Assembly: GCA_018881555.1 (NCBI GenBank)
Contig: JACAXG010000270.1
Coordinates: forward strand, 332,509-396,508
Source: Amblyornis subalaris
Taxonomy: Eukaryota > Chordata > Aves > Passeriformes > Ptilonorhynchidae
DNA length: 64,000 nucleotides
Reading direction: 5' to 3'
The notes below the pieces were generated by a model that had not been told where the DNA came from, made no database searches, and worked only from the letters and a program-made list of their open reading frames with translations. This document shows, in pieces, positions 35,506 through 48,177 of this stretch. Each line of letters opens with the position of its first letter. Position 1 is the stretch's first letter. Made by a program: the position numbers and the translations under genes.

Positions 35506-37066
35506 AGTCCAACATGAAGGGGTATAACAATGAACACTTGAGAGCCTATTGCCTGGCTATGATCGTATCTGACAGCCATAAGTCAGAGGGACTCAGTGAG
35601 ATGTATCCTGGGGTCCTGAGGAAACTGGCTGATGTTGTTGCCAAGCCACTCTCCATCATATTTGAAAAGTCGTGGTGGTCAGATGAAGTCTCTGATGGTT
35701 GGAAAAAGTGAAAAAGCTTTCCAATATTTAGTAATGGAGGAAAGGAAGATCTGGGGAATTACAGACCGGTGAGCCTCTCCTCTGTGCCTGGGAAGATCAT
35801 GGAGCAAATCCTCTAGAAGATATGTTAAGGCACGTAGAAGAGGAGAGGGTGATCCGAGGCAGACAGCATGATTTGACTTGGCCAGTCTGGGGTAAGGCAA
35901 TGATGGCAAGAGTTGACAAGGGAAGACCAACCTATGTTGTCTACCCACAATTCTGTAAGGCCTTCAATATAGTCCTACAGGACATCCTTGTCTCCAAGTT
36001 GCAGAGACATGGATTTGATGCATCTGCTATTCAGTGGATAAGGAATTTGCTGGATGTACACAGCCAGAGAGTTGTGGTCAATGGCTCTGTGTCCAGGTAG
36101 AGGCTGGTGAGGAGTGGTGTCCCTCAGGGCTCTGTCTTAAGTATCTTTGTGAATGACATTGACAGTGAGAATGAGTGCACCCTCAGCAGGTTTGCAGGAT
36201 GACACAAAGCTGACACACTGGAAAGACAGGATCCCATCCAGAGGGACCTGGACAAAGCTTGAGAAGGGGGCCCATGGGACTCTCATGAAGTTCAAGTCCA
36301 AATGCAAAGTGCTGCTTCCGGATCAGGGCAGTCCCAGACATGAGCGCAGACTGGGAGAAGAACTCATTGAGAGCAGCTCGGCAGAGAAGGACCTGAGGGT
36401 TCTTCTGGATGAAAAGCTGGACATGACCCAGCAGTGTGTGCTCAAAGCCCAGAAAACCAATCATGTCCTGGGCTGCATCCAAAGCAGCATGGCCAACAGG
36501 GCAAGGGAGGGGGTTCTCCCCCTCTACTCTGCCTTCATAAGACCGTACCTGGAGTACTGAGTCCAGGTTTCTGGTCCTCAGGAGAAGAAAGATATGGACA
36601 CGTTGGAGCAAGTCCAGAAGATGGCCAGAAAGATGATCGAAAGGATGGAACAACTCTCCTGTGAAGACAGGCTGAGAGACTCTGGGTTGTTCAGCCTGGA
36701 GAAGAGAAGGCTTTGGGGACACCTCAGTTGTAGCCTTTCAGTACCTTAAGGGGGCTTATAAAAACCAAGGAGAGCAAATTTTTATATGGGCAGATAGTGA
36801 CAGTACAAGTGTAATGGTTTGAAACTGAAATAGAGCATGTTTAGGTTAGATGTTACGAAGAAATTCTTTACTCAGAGGGTGATGAAACCCTGGAAAAGGC
36901 TGCCCAGAGAACCTGTGGATGCCCTTTCCCTGGAAGTATTCAAGGCCAGGTCGGATGGGGCTTTGAGCAACCTGATCTACTGAACGACATCCCTGCCCAT
37001 GGCAGGGGGATGGGAACTAGATGATCTTTAATGTCCTTTTCAACCCAAACCATTCTATCCTGGCTT
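35506..37066 (+). mobile_element. CR1 LINE, decayed reverse-transcriptase region and 3' end
   Basis: About 1.55 kb of plus-strand CR1 ORF2. Recognisable parts in order: finger region ('[17 protein letters not shown]'), '[20 protein letters not shown]', palm region ('FCKAFNIVLQDILVSKL', 'RVVVNGSVSR', 'VPQGSV'-like), the FADD box region at about 36190-36205, then 'LDEKLDMTQQCVLKAQK' and the C-terminal thumb, followed by the 3' tail ending CAACCCAAACCATTCTATC. The frame is broken several times, and the FADD box is disrupted by an extra G giving an immediate TGA. This copy cannot encode an active enzyme. Short open pieces (35514-35711, 35822-36100, 36153-36560) are remnants of one ORF. Confidence 0.95.
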
Positions 37067-40000
37067 GATCCTGGCCTTCTCCTGCCTGCTTTTTATGCCC
37101 TGCTGTTTTCACAAAGAATATTTTCAAAAGTAGAGTTTCAGTTCCCTAAACTGTCAGAACTCTGTTTTCCTCCTACATTTCTTCTTTTTTTCCTTCCCTT
37201 TCTGCAGGTAAAAATGTGTTGTAAAAAACTTGTCTTTCTGTAGAATTAACTGCATTATTTTTTACCAAAATTAACTTTTGGTTATTCTCTTGGATCTGGA
37301 TTTTAAACAAATAAAATGCATTGTTCTGTGTTTAGATGACTAAAATAATGTTTCGGTTATTTATTAATAATGGATACAGCAAGTCAGCCCAACAAGCTTC
37401 CTTTTAACAAGGAAAGCTTTCTCCTTCTGAATGAATAATGCATATTGGAGAAATAACACTACTCCTGCATTTTTTGCGTAGGCAGATAATGTCCTATCTT
37501 TCAGCAAATGCATTAGGCAAACGAGAACACTTTGGGGAAACAGCCATCTCCCAGAATAGAACTTTGTGTTCTTGCTATAAGAGAAAGTGAGTTACAGTGT
37601 TATCAACTTCATGGTTTAAAACTTTGGGTGGCTTGTCTTTGCAGTCATAACTGGAGTTGTGCAGCAGGAGGAGTTACATATTAATGGTCCTTACTGTCAG
37701 CAGAAGCAACTGGCTCCAAAGGGCTCACGCCATCCCCAGCAGGTGGAAAAGCAGGATGATACTTGATACTGATGAAACAATGATGAAATAAAGTTGCAGG
37801 GAGATGCAGAATGTTCCGCGAATATTTGCTCATGACAGCATTTGGTTTATTTACTGATAGTAATCTTCCCAGCAGGTCCTTAGAAACTGTGATAATGTTC
37901 TCTGGAAAGAGACAAGTTATGCCCCCTTTCACTGAGGAGATTTTCTTCGACTTGGAGGCTTTGAGTGCCCAGAGATTCTCAGACTCTTTAAGGGCTTAGA
38001 TGAGGGAGTCCCCACTGCCTCAGTCAGGTCAGCACAACCCATTTCCCAGAAAAACCTTCTTAGATTGGCATTAAACCCATAGATTTTTGTATCTATTGGT
38101 CAAGAAATAACAGGAAAAATACATCCATAAGCTTCACACTGTAAACTCTCTAAGGCAGGGAGTTTCATGACAAGAATTCCTTTATATACTCACAAGATAT
38201 AAAAGTCCATATTTTTATGCAACGCATATAAATGCAACATGCATGCTGCATAGAACTGACAATTTTTTAGACCATTCTGAAAGACATAGTAATTCAATTA
38301 TTATTATTACTTAAGTGTTTTAAATTACTTCTGTATTAAAAAAACCCTACAAACAACACAAAAACAAGCAACAAACTGAACCAAACTCAAATGTCTCTGT
38401 CTGAACTATTTAGGAAATAAATGCAGACAAAGTAGAATGTTCTGACACTCCGTTAGAAAATGTCACCATTTTACTTTTCACTTTCTTCATCTGAAACATG
38501 TGGGTGGTGAAGACAGCTGATTACTGTGTCTATGAGATCACAAATAAACTGGGTCTCTGAAAAAGATCTAAATAGAAAGAAGGCAAGAAGACAGTATGAA
38601 CAGAGACAGAAAATCAGAAAACTGGAGAAGGAAATAAGCTGATGCTACACTGACATATTTGACAGCTCTCTATTGAGTACGGGGAAGAACAAATGCGGCA
38701 CGCAATGGGGCTGAATAGAAGATTAAATATTCAAATGTAGTTTGAAAAATACCTCCATGCACTAGAAAGTTAATCCAAAGCTAAATTTTGTCTGTGGGAT
38801 GGTATACATAATGTATGTGGCATAAACGAAACAGAAATAGTTCGGGCGTTTAGAACAATTTTCCCACAGGAATATAACGAGAAGTGCAGAAAAAAATGCA
38901 CCTATGCACTTATGCAGAACAAAACAGGCGTTATTAATACCCCCGGGAAATCTGCATGGTGGGTTGTGGTTCAGTAATGTCCTGTGACTTTGCACACATG
39001 CTTGCAGAGGTACGGTGGCCCTTCCTCCTCTGGGACAGCGACTCCTCTCTGCAACCATTTACTCAGTGCCCTGGTCTGTGCCACCATAGTCTTGTGACCT
39101 GCTGAAGTTGTGTTGGGGTCTTGGACTGGACTGCAGCATTGCCTAGTGATATCTTCTTGGCTCACTGCCCCAGCTGAAGATTTATTAAATATTTTATGAG
39201 AATTTAAATGAGATTCTTCAGAAGAAAAGCAGCCTAGAAGCTCTGACTATGATTTATGGCTTTTGAAACTCTAGAGTCAGAGTGAGGAAGAGACTGAGAA
39301 CATACCAAGTATAATTCTTCCTTCTTGTTTCTCCCTTCATCTAGTAGGAAAGTAAAACTGAGCTTCTGTTGCCACAATTTGATTATTTTCTCTGTGTCAC
39401 TGATGAACATGATTTTCATCCTGACTCTAGACACAGTAAGGCATCTGACCAGCCCTAAAAGCTTCCTGAATATCATGCTTATTCCTGAAACACATAGAGA
39501 GAAAAGATAGTGCAGGTGCTAGTCTTGTTGATTTGTATTGCTTCAAGGCTTCAGAGATTCAATCAAAGAGTCTCTGCTTATGCACAGTTATCCAGAAAAT
39601 GTAAAAACAGAAATGTAAAAATCTCTCCATATAACCTATTAATGTATACAAGAAGAACCAGCATAGGGCCCCAGTATTTTAAATGAGTTAGAATGTTTTA
39701 GTATTGTACATGTCCTCAGCATAAAGAAGAATTATACAAGAATTCAAGAGTATGCCTTTATACCTATTCTCATCAGAAATTTTGCATTTTTGTACTCCAA
39801 GCCTCCCTGCTAAAACTAGAAACTAATCTGGGTCTGTCAATGTAGGCGCTGCAGTTTTCTAACTTCTATTTTGCTCATTAACTGTTTTGTTAATGTCACT
39901 TTTTAAATCTGATTTCTGGCAGTTAAGTCAACAACAGGTCAGTTTATAGCATATTTTGTGTGGAATTATTTAATCTAAAAATACGTAACACAGCTTTATT

Positions 40001-43000
40001 TTACACAAAGAAATTAAGCTTTGTGAAATAAATCCTCTGCTAAAGGGCTATTTGGAAGTGCTAAGAAAGCTCTGTGGCTCTACTTACAGCAAGGCTCTAC
40101 TTACTTGCCCTCCCTATCACAGCTCACATATTTTCCTTTTGTGGTCGCTCTTACAAACCATGAAATTTCCAGCTGTAGCATTTTATGTAGTGATATAGAG
40201 AACTATCTGGGAGACAATTTTTGAGAGCAGAGGAACATATGAAACACCTTCTAATAGTAGAATACACGTTCAATTTCTGTTGAAGAAGACCAATAATATA
40301 ACTACAACTAATTTCAAACTTTCCATATGATAGATGGTAGATACACATGAAAGTTATGTATGCTACTATAAAAGCAATCATTAAGAGAAAAATCTTTAAG
40401 GATTGAGAGAAAGCCAGTCTAAAACTGGGACTTGTTTTGCATTCTGGGCAGAAGGATAAATTTTACCGTATGTCTGTCAAAACTGGTACAAGAATCAGCT
40501 GAATAAAGTAACTCACAAAACATATGTGGTAACACTCTCTGAAGATTAAATTTTCAAACACCCTTGGGCAAAATTTTTCTACAAAATTCTTGTCTTCTGA
40601 TGAACAAAGTTTGTAGACGGTCAAGGTGTTAATGGAGAATTTTCTATATCACTGCATTAATTTTGTATTCTTTAATACCCACACAGTTAAGCCATGCTAA
40701 AACCGGCTACAAAGTGACCACATAATTTTAATAGGAGAAATCCCTGAATCTGCAAAATACCACTGAGAGCAAAGCCCCAAACTGTCCTGTTTGCAGTCAT
40801 CCTGAGTAGTAGTTACTCCTTGAGCAGACCCTTGAAAACATCAGAGGCACTTTAGGAAAAACTGCTACTTAGTTTGAGTAATGTGAGTAAAAGGAATGAA
40901 CAGTTTGTCTAGTCAATCCCAAACCTTTTAACAGGTGCACAAAAGTGCAATAGTTATAGAGACATGAGTTTTTTGACAACTGTTCAACAGCTCCAGCACG
41001 GTAATCAGCTTGCAGCCTTGGCACTTACAGCAGCCTGTCCAGCACTGAACACAAAGCCTCGCCAAGCAGCAAATCATGAGAACATGCAACCTAGCAGAAC
41101 TTCGAGGTTGGGAAGGTCCCACATTTCATCAGTGGTGAAAGGTACAGCTGTGACCAATTCTTCATTTTAATCTTTGCCTCAATATGTAGTTTGTGCTCAC
41201 CGAAAGACTCCTTTACTGGACAAAGTGCTATATATTATAATTTAATGGAAAGGTATCTGTAATCAGGACTAATTTGAAGCAGATTGTTCTCGTCATATTT
41301 CTGCTCTATCCTAGACTGGTATGCTGTTCCAGGAGTCGGAGACTACAGCATGCCTATCGAAGCAGCTGGCTTTCTGCCCACTTGAAAGAGTGGCTTGAAA
41401 AGCCAGTTGCTCATAGCATAAGTGATGAGTCATTTATCTGGTAATGCAGTGGCAGTGAAGAATCATTACAACTAGCAGTAAATTACTTAAAACAGCAAAT
41501 TATCTCAGTTTAATTCCATCAATCACATAGACAACAGCCATGTTCACTTTTGTAAGTACAGGGAACTTTGGCCTGTCTAAATTTGCCTTAATAACTTGCT
41601 GACCCACGCTACATTTAATTCCCTGTGCCAGGTGTTTCCCAATGCCTAGCTGTACATTTAGGATCTCTGAACTTCTGAGGCCAATGGAAAATCCACTGCC
41701 TGACTCAGACCTGGAAATTTGTGTATCAATTATACTAACTTTTGGCGTGAGATTATGGGGCAGTGAGTGACATCTGCTTAGGGCACTTGCAACTCATGGA
41801 ATTCTATGTATCATCTAGGTGAGCTTCCCAAAGAAAGCTTGTGGTGTCGTAAACCAGAGGTATATAAATAGTACCTTTTTTTTAAATTTGACTCTGTGTG
41901 CTCAAAGCCACCCAGGTAAGCACAGTTTGCAGTGCAGTTTTCATGCAGGATAACCCTTGCAGAATGAAACAAACTGGAGCAGTATGTTGGTTGGAAGCAA
42001 TGTTCCATAGCATCATGTAGAACTGTAGAAATATAGAGAAATCTCTCCCACTTGGGCAGTGGCACATGTGCGGTGTACTGGTTGGAGGCCAGAGCCCTGG
42101 ATAGATCCCAGTTTACACAACTTCCCAGAGACTCTGCAGACAGAAGCACCTCTCCACCTTGTCATGGTCTTCATGAGCAGACAGACTTGGGCCCTGCATT
42201 ACTTGAAATCGTGAATGAAACGAGTGTACCTTGCTGGGTAGCACAGAGATGGTATGTGCAATGTGTCACCTGTGGCAAGTAGGATCTTTCTCTCCTGATG
42301 TCTCCAGCCAGGTAAAGTATTACTGGCAAAGAAGAAGAAGGCATAGTGTGACTGTTAGGTGCAGTGATGATAACCTTTGGGTTTGCCTTGTAATAGTAGG
42401 GAGCTGATGTGAGAAAGGTCTCGTGTTAGAGACATGTGGGACAATTTCCTCCATTATTCCTTCTGCTTCTTTCTGAAAATGTAGTCATTGCCTTTGTCTG
42501 TGAAAATGCATTTCTTTTTGAGGAAGTCTGGTGTTCTTAGCTTTCCAAGCACTCACCCAAATCACAAAACTATAAACTGAAGCTGTTTTAAGCATTTTGT
42601 GAAACGTGATTTTTTCTCAGAGGGAAAACCCATGCAAAGAGACAATGCAAATACAAACTGCTTGCATCTTGATTTGCAGATAACATCTTAAACCTGATTA
42701 ATGTAATGACTGCACAGACGTAGATACCTTCACTTAAGCTTATTTTACAAACTAAAAGTTACTAAACTGCTAAGTCTTGTGAAAGGTTACAGTACATTTT
42801 CAATGTATCTGTAAAACAAGACAAATTGTTTGTCAAGTCACCAAATTACACATCTGGATGTTGTTTTTAAACAGTCTGCTATTGAAAGTGTTGAACATCT
42901 CTTTTACAGTATTTTTCACCAACTACTCAGGATCTTGAAGATGTTACCTGAGGATGCTTGAGAATTTACCACCATTATCTCAATTTAAACTCAGAGATCC

Positions 43001-43569
43001 AGGAAGATCCAGGCACAGAAGAATTTTTCTTACTGTCTTATTTTTCCCTCATTTCATCAGTTAACTTTATTTTGGTTCCTTTTTATTGAGTCTGCTGTTT
43101 AATCAGATTGCCTTGTTTAACCCTCCAAACCACCCATTAAGGGGCAACAAGCACTTTAAAACATGATTCCTCTTCATTATTAATTCAGAAAATGAAATTC
43201 ACAAGGCACAGAACTCTGTTCAGATTTTCAATTTTATCTTTATCACTGCATTTACTAAGATCAATAGTAAGCAAGAAATAGCATTGATATAGAAGTTGCA
43301 CTTCATTCAAAGTTTAATCTGGTGTGATGACTTCTCTTCTGCTTCCCATTGTTGCTCTAAGGGATGCATTACTCTGAAAAATCCTCTAGTGGTTCCTACT
43401 GAACATTTTGTAAAACAAAATAGGTAGTTATATCCACAGGCACTGGACTGAATAACTTGTTCTAGAGTCCCACCAAAACCCGTCACCTGAGGAATGAGCT
43501 TGGCCAGCTGGTTAAATCTTTGCTTTCACTTGCCACTTAGAGCTCCAAATTTCTTTTGATAAATCATGG
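37067..43569. other. Long AT-rich stretch, no gene recognised
   Basis: About 6.5 kb with no named repeat or gene. A GC-richer patch at about 38940-39170 carries minus frames (38762-39165) without recognisable motifs. The minus frame of 112 codons at 41811-42149 is Cys- and His-rich, but nothing supports coding. ATGCAAAT occurs once near 42645. Confidence 0.5.
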
Positions 43570-43680
43570 CATCATAAATCAGCCCATTTTGGAAGGCACC
43601 TGAGAAGTTCATTTGGTTGAACCCTTCACACTGCCTGAGCAGTCTTGCAAGGATCCAGAATTTGGCACATGGTTAAATTC
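43570..43680 (-). mobile_element. Possible antisense CR1 3' tail, diverged
   Basis: The order 'ATCATAAATCAG..CATTTTGGAAGGCACCTGAGAAG..CATTTGGTTGAACCC' resembles the reverse complement of a CR1 3' end (tail 8-mers, GGAAGGGACCT, CATCTAGTCCAACCC). The match is loose, and the limits are guesses. Confidence 0.4.
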
Positions 43681-45508
43681 AGATAGTATGCCACAGCTCA
43701 TCTGCAAAACATCCAGGAAAGTGTGACTGTTGAAAAATGCACTTGTATTCATGAAAGTAGTAAAATGGGTTTATCTGTTATTGTTCTTATGTCAAAGCCA
43801 AAAGATTTCGATTAGTTTGGGATCCCAGAGAGTAAAACATTCTGTAGCTATGCAGCAAGCTCTGTCAAGAGCTTGGTACTTAATTATTATCTAAATAGAA
43901 AAGAAAGAGGAAGAGGAAAACACAATTACTTTCAAAATGCCTTGTAGCAGACCCGTGAATTAGAAGCCTGTTCTTCCAATTTCTTTTCTATGACTTCATC
44001 TTCCACATGATCTCATCAATATAAGCACATGAAGTTAACATCTTGTCGCATGAAACTACTTCTACATGTAATTTATATGTGTGTGTGTCCGTGTGTGCAT
44101 GTGGAGGTACGCAGACACATACTTATGTATTTCCATACAAATGTTTTAAATGTTTTTAAAACTTTTTTATTTAAATGAGATGTTTTGCCCATGAGCTTTG
44201 ACTATTATGAGAAACAGAAATATATTGACTATGTCCTGTCAGGATAAATTGTAGTTTGTTTTTATCCTTTCTATTTCTTGTTTATTTGCTGCTTCAGTAA
44301 CTTCACTTGTCTTTTTATTGTCTGCAAAATAGTAAAGAAAAAAGCAATCTCAACAACGGCACTTCAAGGGCAAGCTCGGTGCCACCATGTAGCTGCATGA
44401 TTTTTGGTTTACCTTTCTCTCTGTTTTTTTCAACTATGTTAACAGGCTCAAACCACTATACTACAATTATTTATACACATAGAGATTGTATCATTGCCCT
44501 TGCCAAGATACACAGGCATTTGAATAGGAAAACTACTATCTTAGTACTTTTAAAAATGGTAATTTAGGTATCTGTTTGCATGTTTGGACAATATATACCA
44601 GAAACTCCGATTATGAGATATCAATACATAATTTATGTAACATAAAAAATGCAATATATAATTTGACAATTTATATATGCAGTTATTTGCATTAGGGGAA
44701 CAATTCCTAGTGTTTTAAAAGCTGTAACTGGGACGATCAGTATAGAAACTTCACATCTGTCCTGATGCAAGAACTTATGTAATCCTCAGTTGTGGGTGTT
44801 CAAACCATCATTGAAGATGTGTTTGGCGCGTGAAGACACGAAAACAATTTAAAATCTTTTGTAAGGGTAACAACATTCTTGATCCCCTCCCAAACACTCT
44901 CTCTCACCCTGCACCTCATCCTTCTCCTGAGCTTGAGCAAAGGTGACTTTGTGTGTACCAGCTTTGAAGGGCCTACATAGATGCTAATGAGCTGAAAGTG
45001 CACAGACTCCCTCAGCTACGGAAGATGTTTAACCATTCAATATAATGCTCTATTAACTATTTAAGCCTTTGCTTAATTTCCAATTACTAAAATAACCAAT
45101 TCCTATATCATCAAGAACTCCCTAAAATTGTGTTTTCTAGTAGCACATCTCTGAGGTGAGTTGAATGGCCTGCATTTTTAGAGGTCTTTCTCTGCTCTAT
45201 ATAGCTTTGACAACTTCTTTCCTTCCCCAAAGAGGTGTTTGGAAGCAGGATTCCTGCAGATGTGGTCCACCACAACAATCTCCAGAAAAACCTCTGGTTT
45301 TCCTCCACTGAGCCATGTAACCCTCTCCCTGCACCAGAGACTTGCCATCCTCCATACTAGCAGCAGGGATGTGGGTTTGTGTGGCTCACTAACACTGATG
45401 GCAACATCCAGCAGGCTGTGAGAGAGCTCAGGTCTGCCAAAACTTGTGGGAGGAGATGCCAAACCATGTCTCAGCAGACTCACTCGCCAGGGTGCCCTGA
45501 TTGCTTGT
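43681..45508. other. AT-rich sequence, no gene recognised
   Basis: Nothing is named. A GC-richer zone at 45130-45500 is open on both strands, but I see no motif or splice layout. Confidence 0.5.
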
Positions 45509-45582
45509 ACATGCACATGCACATGCACATGCACATGCACATGCACATGCACATGCACGTGCACCTGCACATGCACATGCAC
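45509..45582. repeat. (ACATGC)n hexanucleotide array
   Basis: About 12 copies of ACATGC with two single-base variants (CACGTG, CACCTG). Because the unit is a multiple of three, frames through it read alternating Met-His, Cys-Thr or Val-His, which produces artificial ORFs at 45178-45730 on both strands. Confidence 0.97.
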
Positions 45583-47794
45583 ACTCGTGTACACATACTC
45601 AGGTATGCACATGGAGGATTTTTCTCATGAATACTTTCTATTGCTGGGGCTCTCCACTAGTGCAAAGCACTATCAAATGAAGCTCACCAACTTTGAAGTA
45701 CCAGTGTTTGGATGGAAGTGCCGGCAATAAAGTAGCCAATACCTACCAGAATTTCTCATAGAAGTTTACCTGTAATTGGTAAATTGAAGCCATGTACTAA
45801 GTAAGCTTCTGTTTTGTTCCAACATTACTTCAAATTTTGAGAAATTTTTATGTAAGCAATTACCATAAAGTACAGCTCCCAACACGAAATGTAGCAATGA
45901 CCATGAAACTCTATGCTGCTGAACCACAATGTTTTGCATTTCTTTGCCATCTATTTGAACACACGAACCCCTACAGCAATTTTTTTTTCATTTGGGTGAT
46001 GGAAATTGCATCATGATTCAGTCCAGTATCTCTTCTGATGGCAAACTACTGGCATGCAGGAGCTGCGAGAAAAATCAAGTTTGACACCTCACCACATTCT
46101 GAAGCCGACAAAAAATAAAAAGACCCATGAGGTTTTTTAAGCAATAGAAAATGACCATAAATGATTAAAATGGACATGAGCATTGAGACTTCGGGTGTAA
46201 AAGCTGAGTTTGAATATCACACCCACATAACACATGTTCTACAGGCCATGCTCCAGCCCCTTGAGGACTGGAAATTTGAAATGAAATAGAATTGTACTGA
46301 AACTCTTGCTATTTAGATTTAGAGAGTGTGACTTATGCCACATGGTTTATGACTTATGTGACTTATGGCTGATAGCTTCTGCTTTTGGGATACCACTGCT
46401 TTCTGCATCTGAGAGATCTGTTCTGGAGAGACAACTAGACCTTTTACAGGAGGCTGTTACAATCTGCAGCAAAAGATAGACATGATGTTGATCCTATTTC
46501 TAGTAGAATTGAAAATGTTTCATGTAGAAGTTGCTTATTGTAGAGAAACATTTGTACTCTGAGCAGTGATCTAGATACAAGTGTATATGGATTCAGGTAT
46601 ATCTCTGGCTAAAGTGGATTTAGATACCACTGTTACATCTTGTGATTAAAAGGAAAGTTGCTGTTTCTTATGCTGTCATTCTCTTTTCAGATTTAGAAAA
46701 CATTAGCAGGAAATGGTAATCAGTTTTGTCATCTGAGAATTTTACATCAAAATTATGTTTATCCAAAAATATCAGCAATATTTTTTTAATGAAAAAATAC
46801 TTTTTTTTCTGATTCACATTAAAATTCCATTTTACAAAGGGATAATTTTCTGGTCATCCATAGCATGCAATGCTTTATTTTGTTTAAATTTTATTTTAAA
46901 ATAGCTGTATCAAAGTATTCTTTTTTGCCGGAACTGTCTACAACTGGGAATGACACTAGAAATGGACATTTAAACCTCACACAAGAAACCCAGAAATATA
47001 ATTATAATGACACTTAAAAATCACTAGGTTTTTTTAAAAAATAAGCACCACCCATGTAGAGGAAAACCTGATATTTTCTACTAAACTGTTGCTATCAGGA
47101 GTTACAGTGATGGCTTGCAGAGCCTTCCTTCCTAAGTCTGAGAAATATATGTCAAGTTTTTTTGCTATTGTTGCAAAGCACTATCAAATTCCAGGATGAT
47201 AACAGGAGAAAAGTTTTGTTTTGAAAAGCTTTTATGGACGGAGTGTTTAAGAACACTGTCACTTGTGCAGTCCAGAAGATTGCTTTGATAGCTATAAAAG
47301 CTGAAGATTTAGAGAGAGACTGAGTGTTTAGACATCATATTAGATATTTTTTTGTAGGGAACAGTTCACATTTTTGCCTTGTAGATCTCTAATCAAGGAC
47401 TGGCTGGACTGGGGATGAAATAGCCCTGAAAAGAAATAGCAATAAAATACACTGATTATAGGGTTAAAGCCAGTTCTATAAGTCAACTGTAATGCAACTA
47501 TCAGTCAAATGATATGATAGTAATAATATACTTTTCTTTTGTATGTTATAGCTTCTTGCCACATAACCTCTTTAAAAAAATCTTTCTAATATTAAGCACT
47601 TAACATTGCCAGTTGGTTCTTGTGTTTTGTTAGTAATATATCTGCCTGGGGACTGCTTTTCTAGCTGACTGTTCACTATCTCATATCATTTGCTGTCATC
47701 ACATTTTCCCACCTCAGGTCAGTGGGACTAGAAGTGAATACACTGGTGACTCCAGTGAATCTTCCACTCTGAATAAAGGCTGTGGGGGACACAC
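45583..47794. other. AT-rich sequence, no gene recognised
   Basis: No repeat family or gene is seen. A local duplication of 'TGACTTATG' lies at about 46328-46367. Confidence 0.5.
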
Positions 47795-47950
47795 AAGTCA
47801 GTGAACGGATTGCCCAGGGGGGTTGTGGATTCTCCATCTTTGGATATACACAAACCCAAATGCTGCATGGACCCAGCAGGCTCCTCTAGGTGACCCTGCT
47901 TTGAGCGGCGGGCCCCATCCAATCTCAACCATTTTGTGATGTAGCAGAGA
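47795..47950 (+). mobile_element. CR1 LINE, 3'-terminal fragment
   Basis: A plus-strand CR1 tail: 'TTGCCCAGGGGGGTTGTGGA', 'TCTCCATCTTTGGATATAC', 'CTCTAGGTGACCCTGCTTTG', 'CAATCTCAACCATTTTGTGA'. A few dozen bases of the usual tail are missing between the last two parts. The minus frame at 47728-47973 is only its shadow. Confidence 0.85.
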
Positions 47951-48111
47951 GCTTTGGCTTTCTGAAGGGACACAGTTTTAGATCAGGAAGCTGATATTTT
48001 GATATTTTGTCAAATCCCTTCCATGCCAATGGCTTGTCTTAACTTTCATGGTCTTACATTTCTTATCAAGAACTTTAGAAGATGGCATTTTTCTTTTGTG
48101 ACTACAATTGC

Positions 48112-48177
48112 ATATATATATATATATATATCTCGATATCTATATATATAGATAGATATTGATATGTACATATATGT
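48112..48177. repeat. (TA)n and imperfect TATC/GATA repeats
   Basis: A pure TA tract (48112-48131) continues into TATC, TAGA and GATA variants up to about 48177. It gives artificial Tyr/Ile-rich frames. Confidence 0.93.

Noticed and set aside
36183..36722. Minus-strand ORF of 179 codons
   Set aside because: It is the antisense shadow of the plus-strand CR1 reverse-transcriptase region.
41811..42149. Cys/His-rich minus-strand ORF of 112 codons
   Set aside because: The Cys and His spacing does not form a zinc-finger pattern, and the opposite strand is open too.
45178..45730. Frames of 83-144 codons with Met-His, Cys-Thr or Val-His repeats on both strands
   Set aside because: They are produced by the ACATGC hexamer array, whose period is a multiple of three; no flanking domain or splice structure supports a protein.
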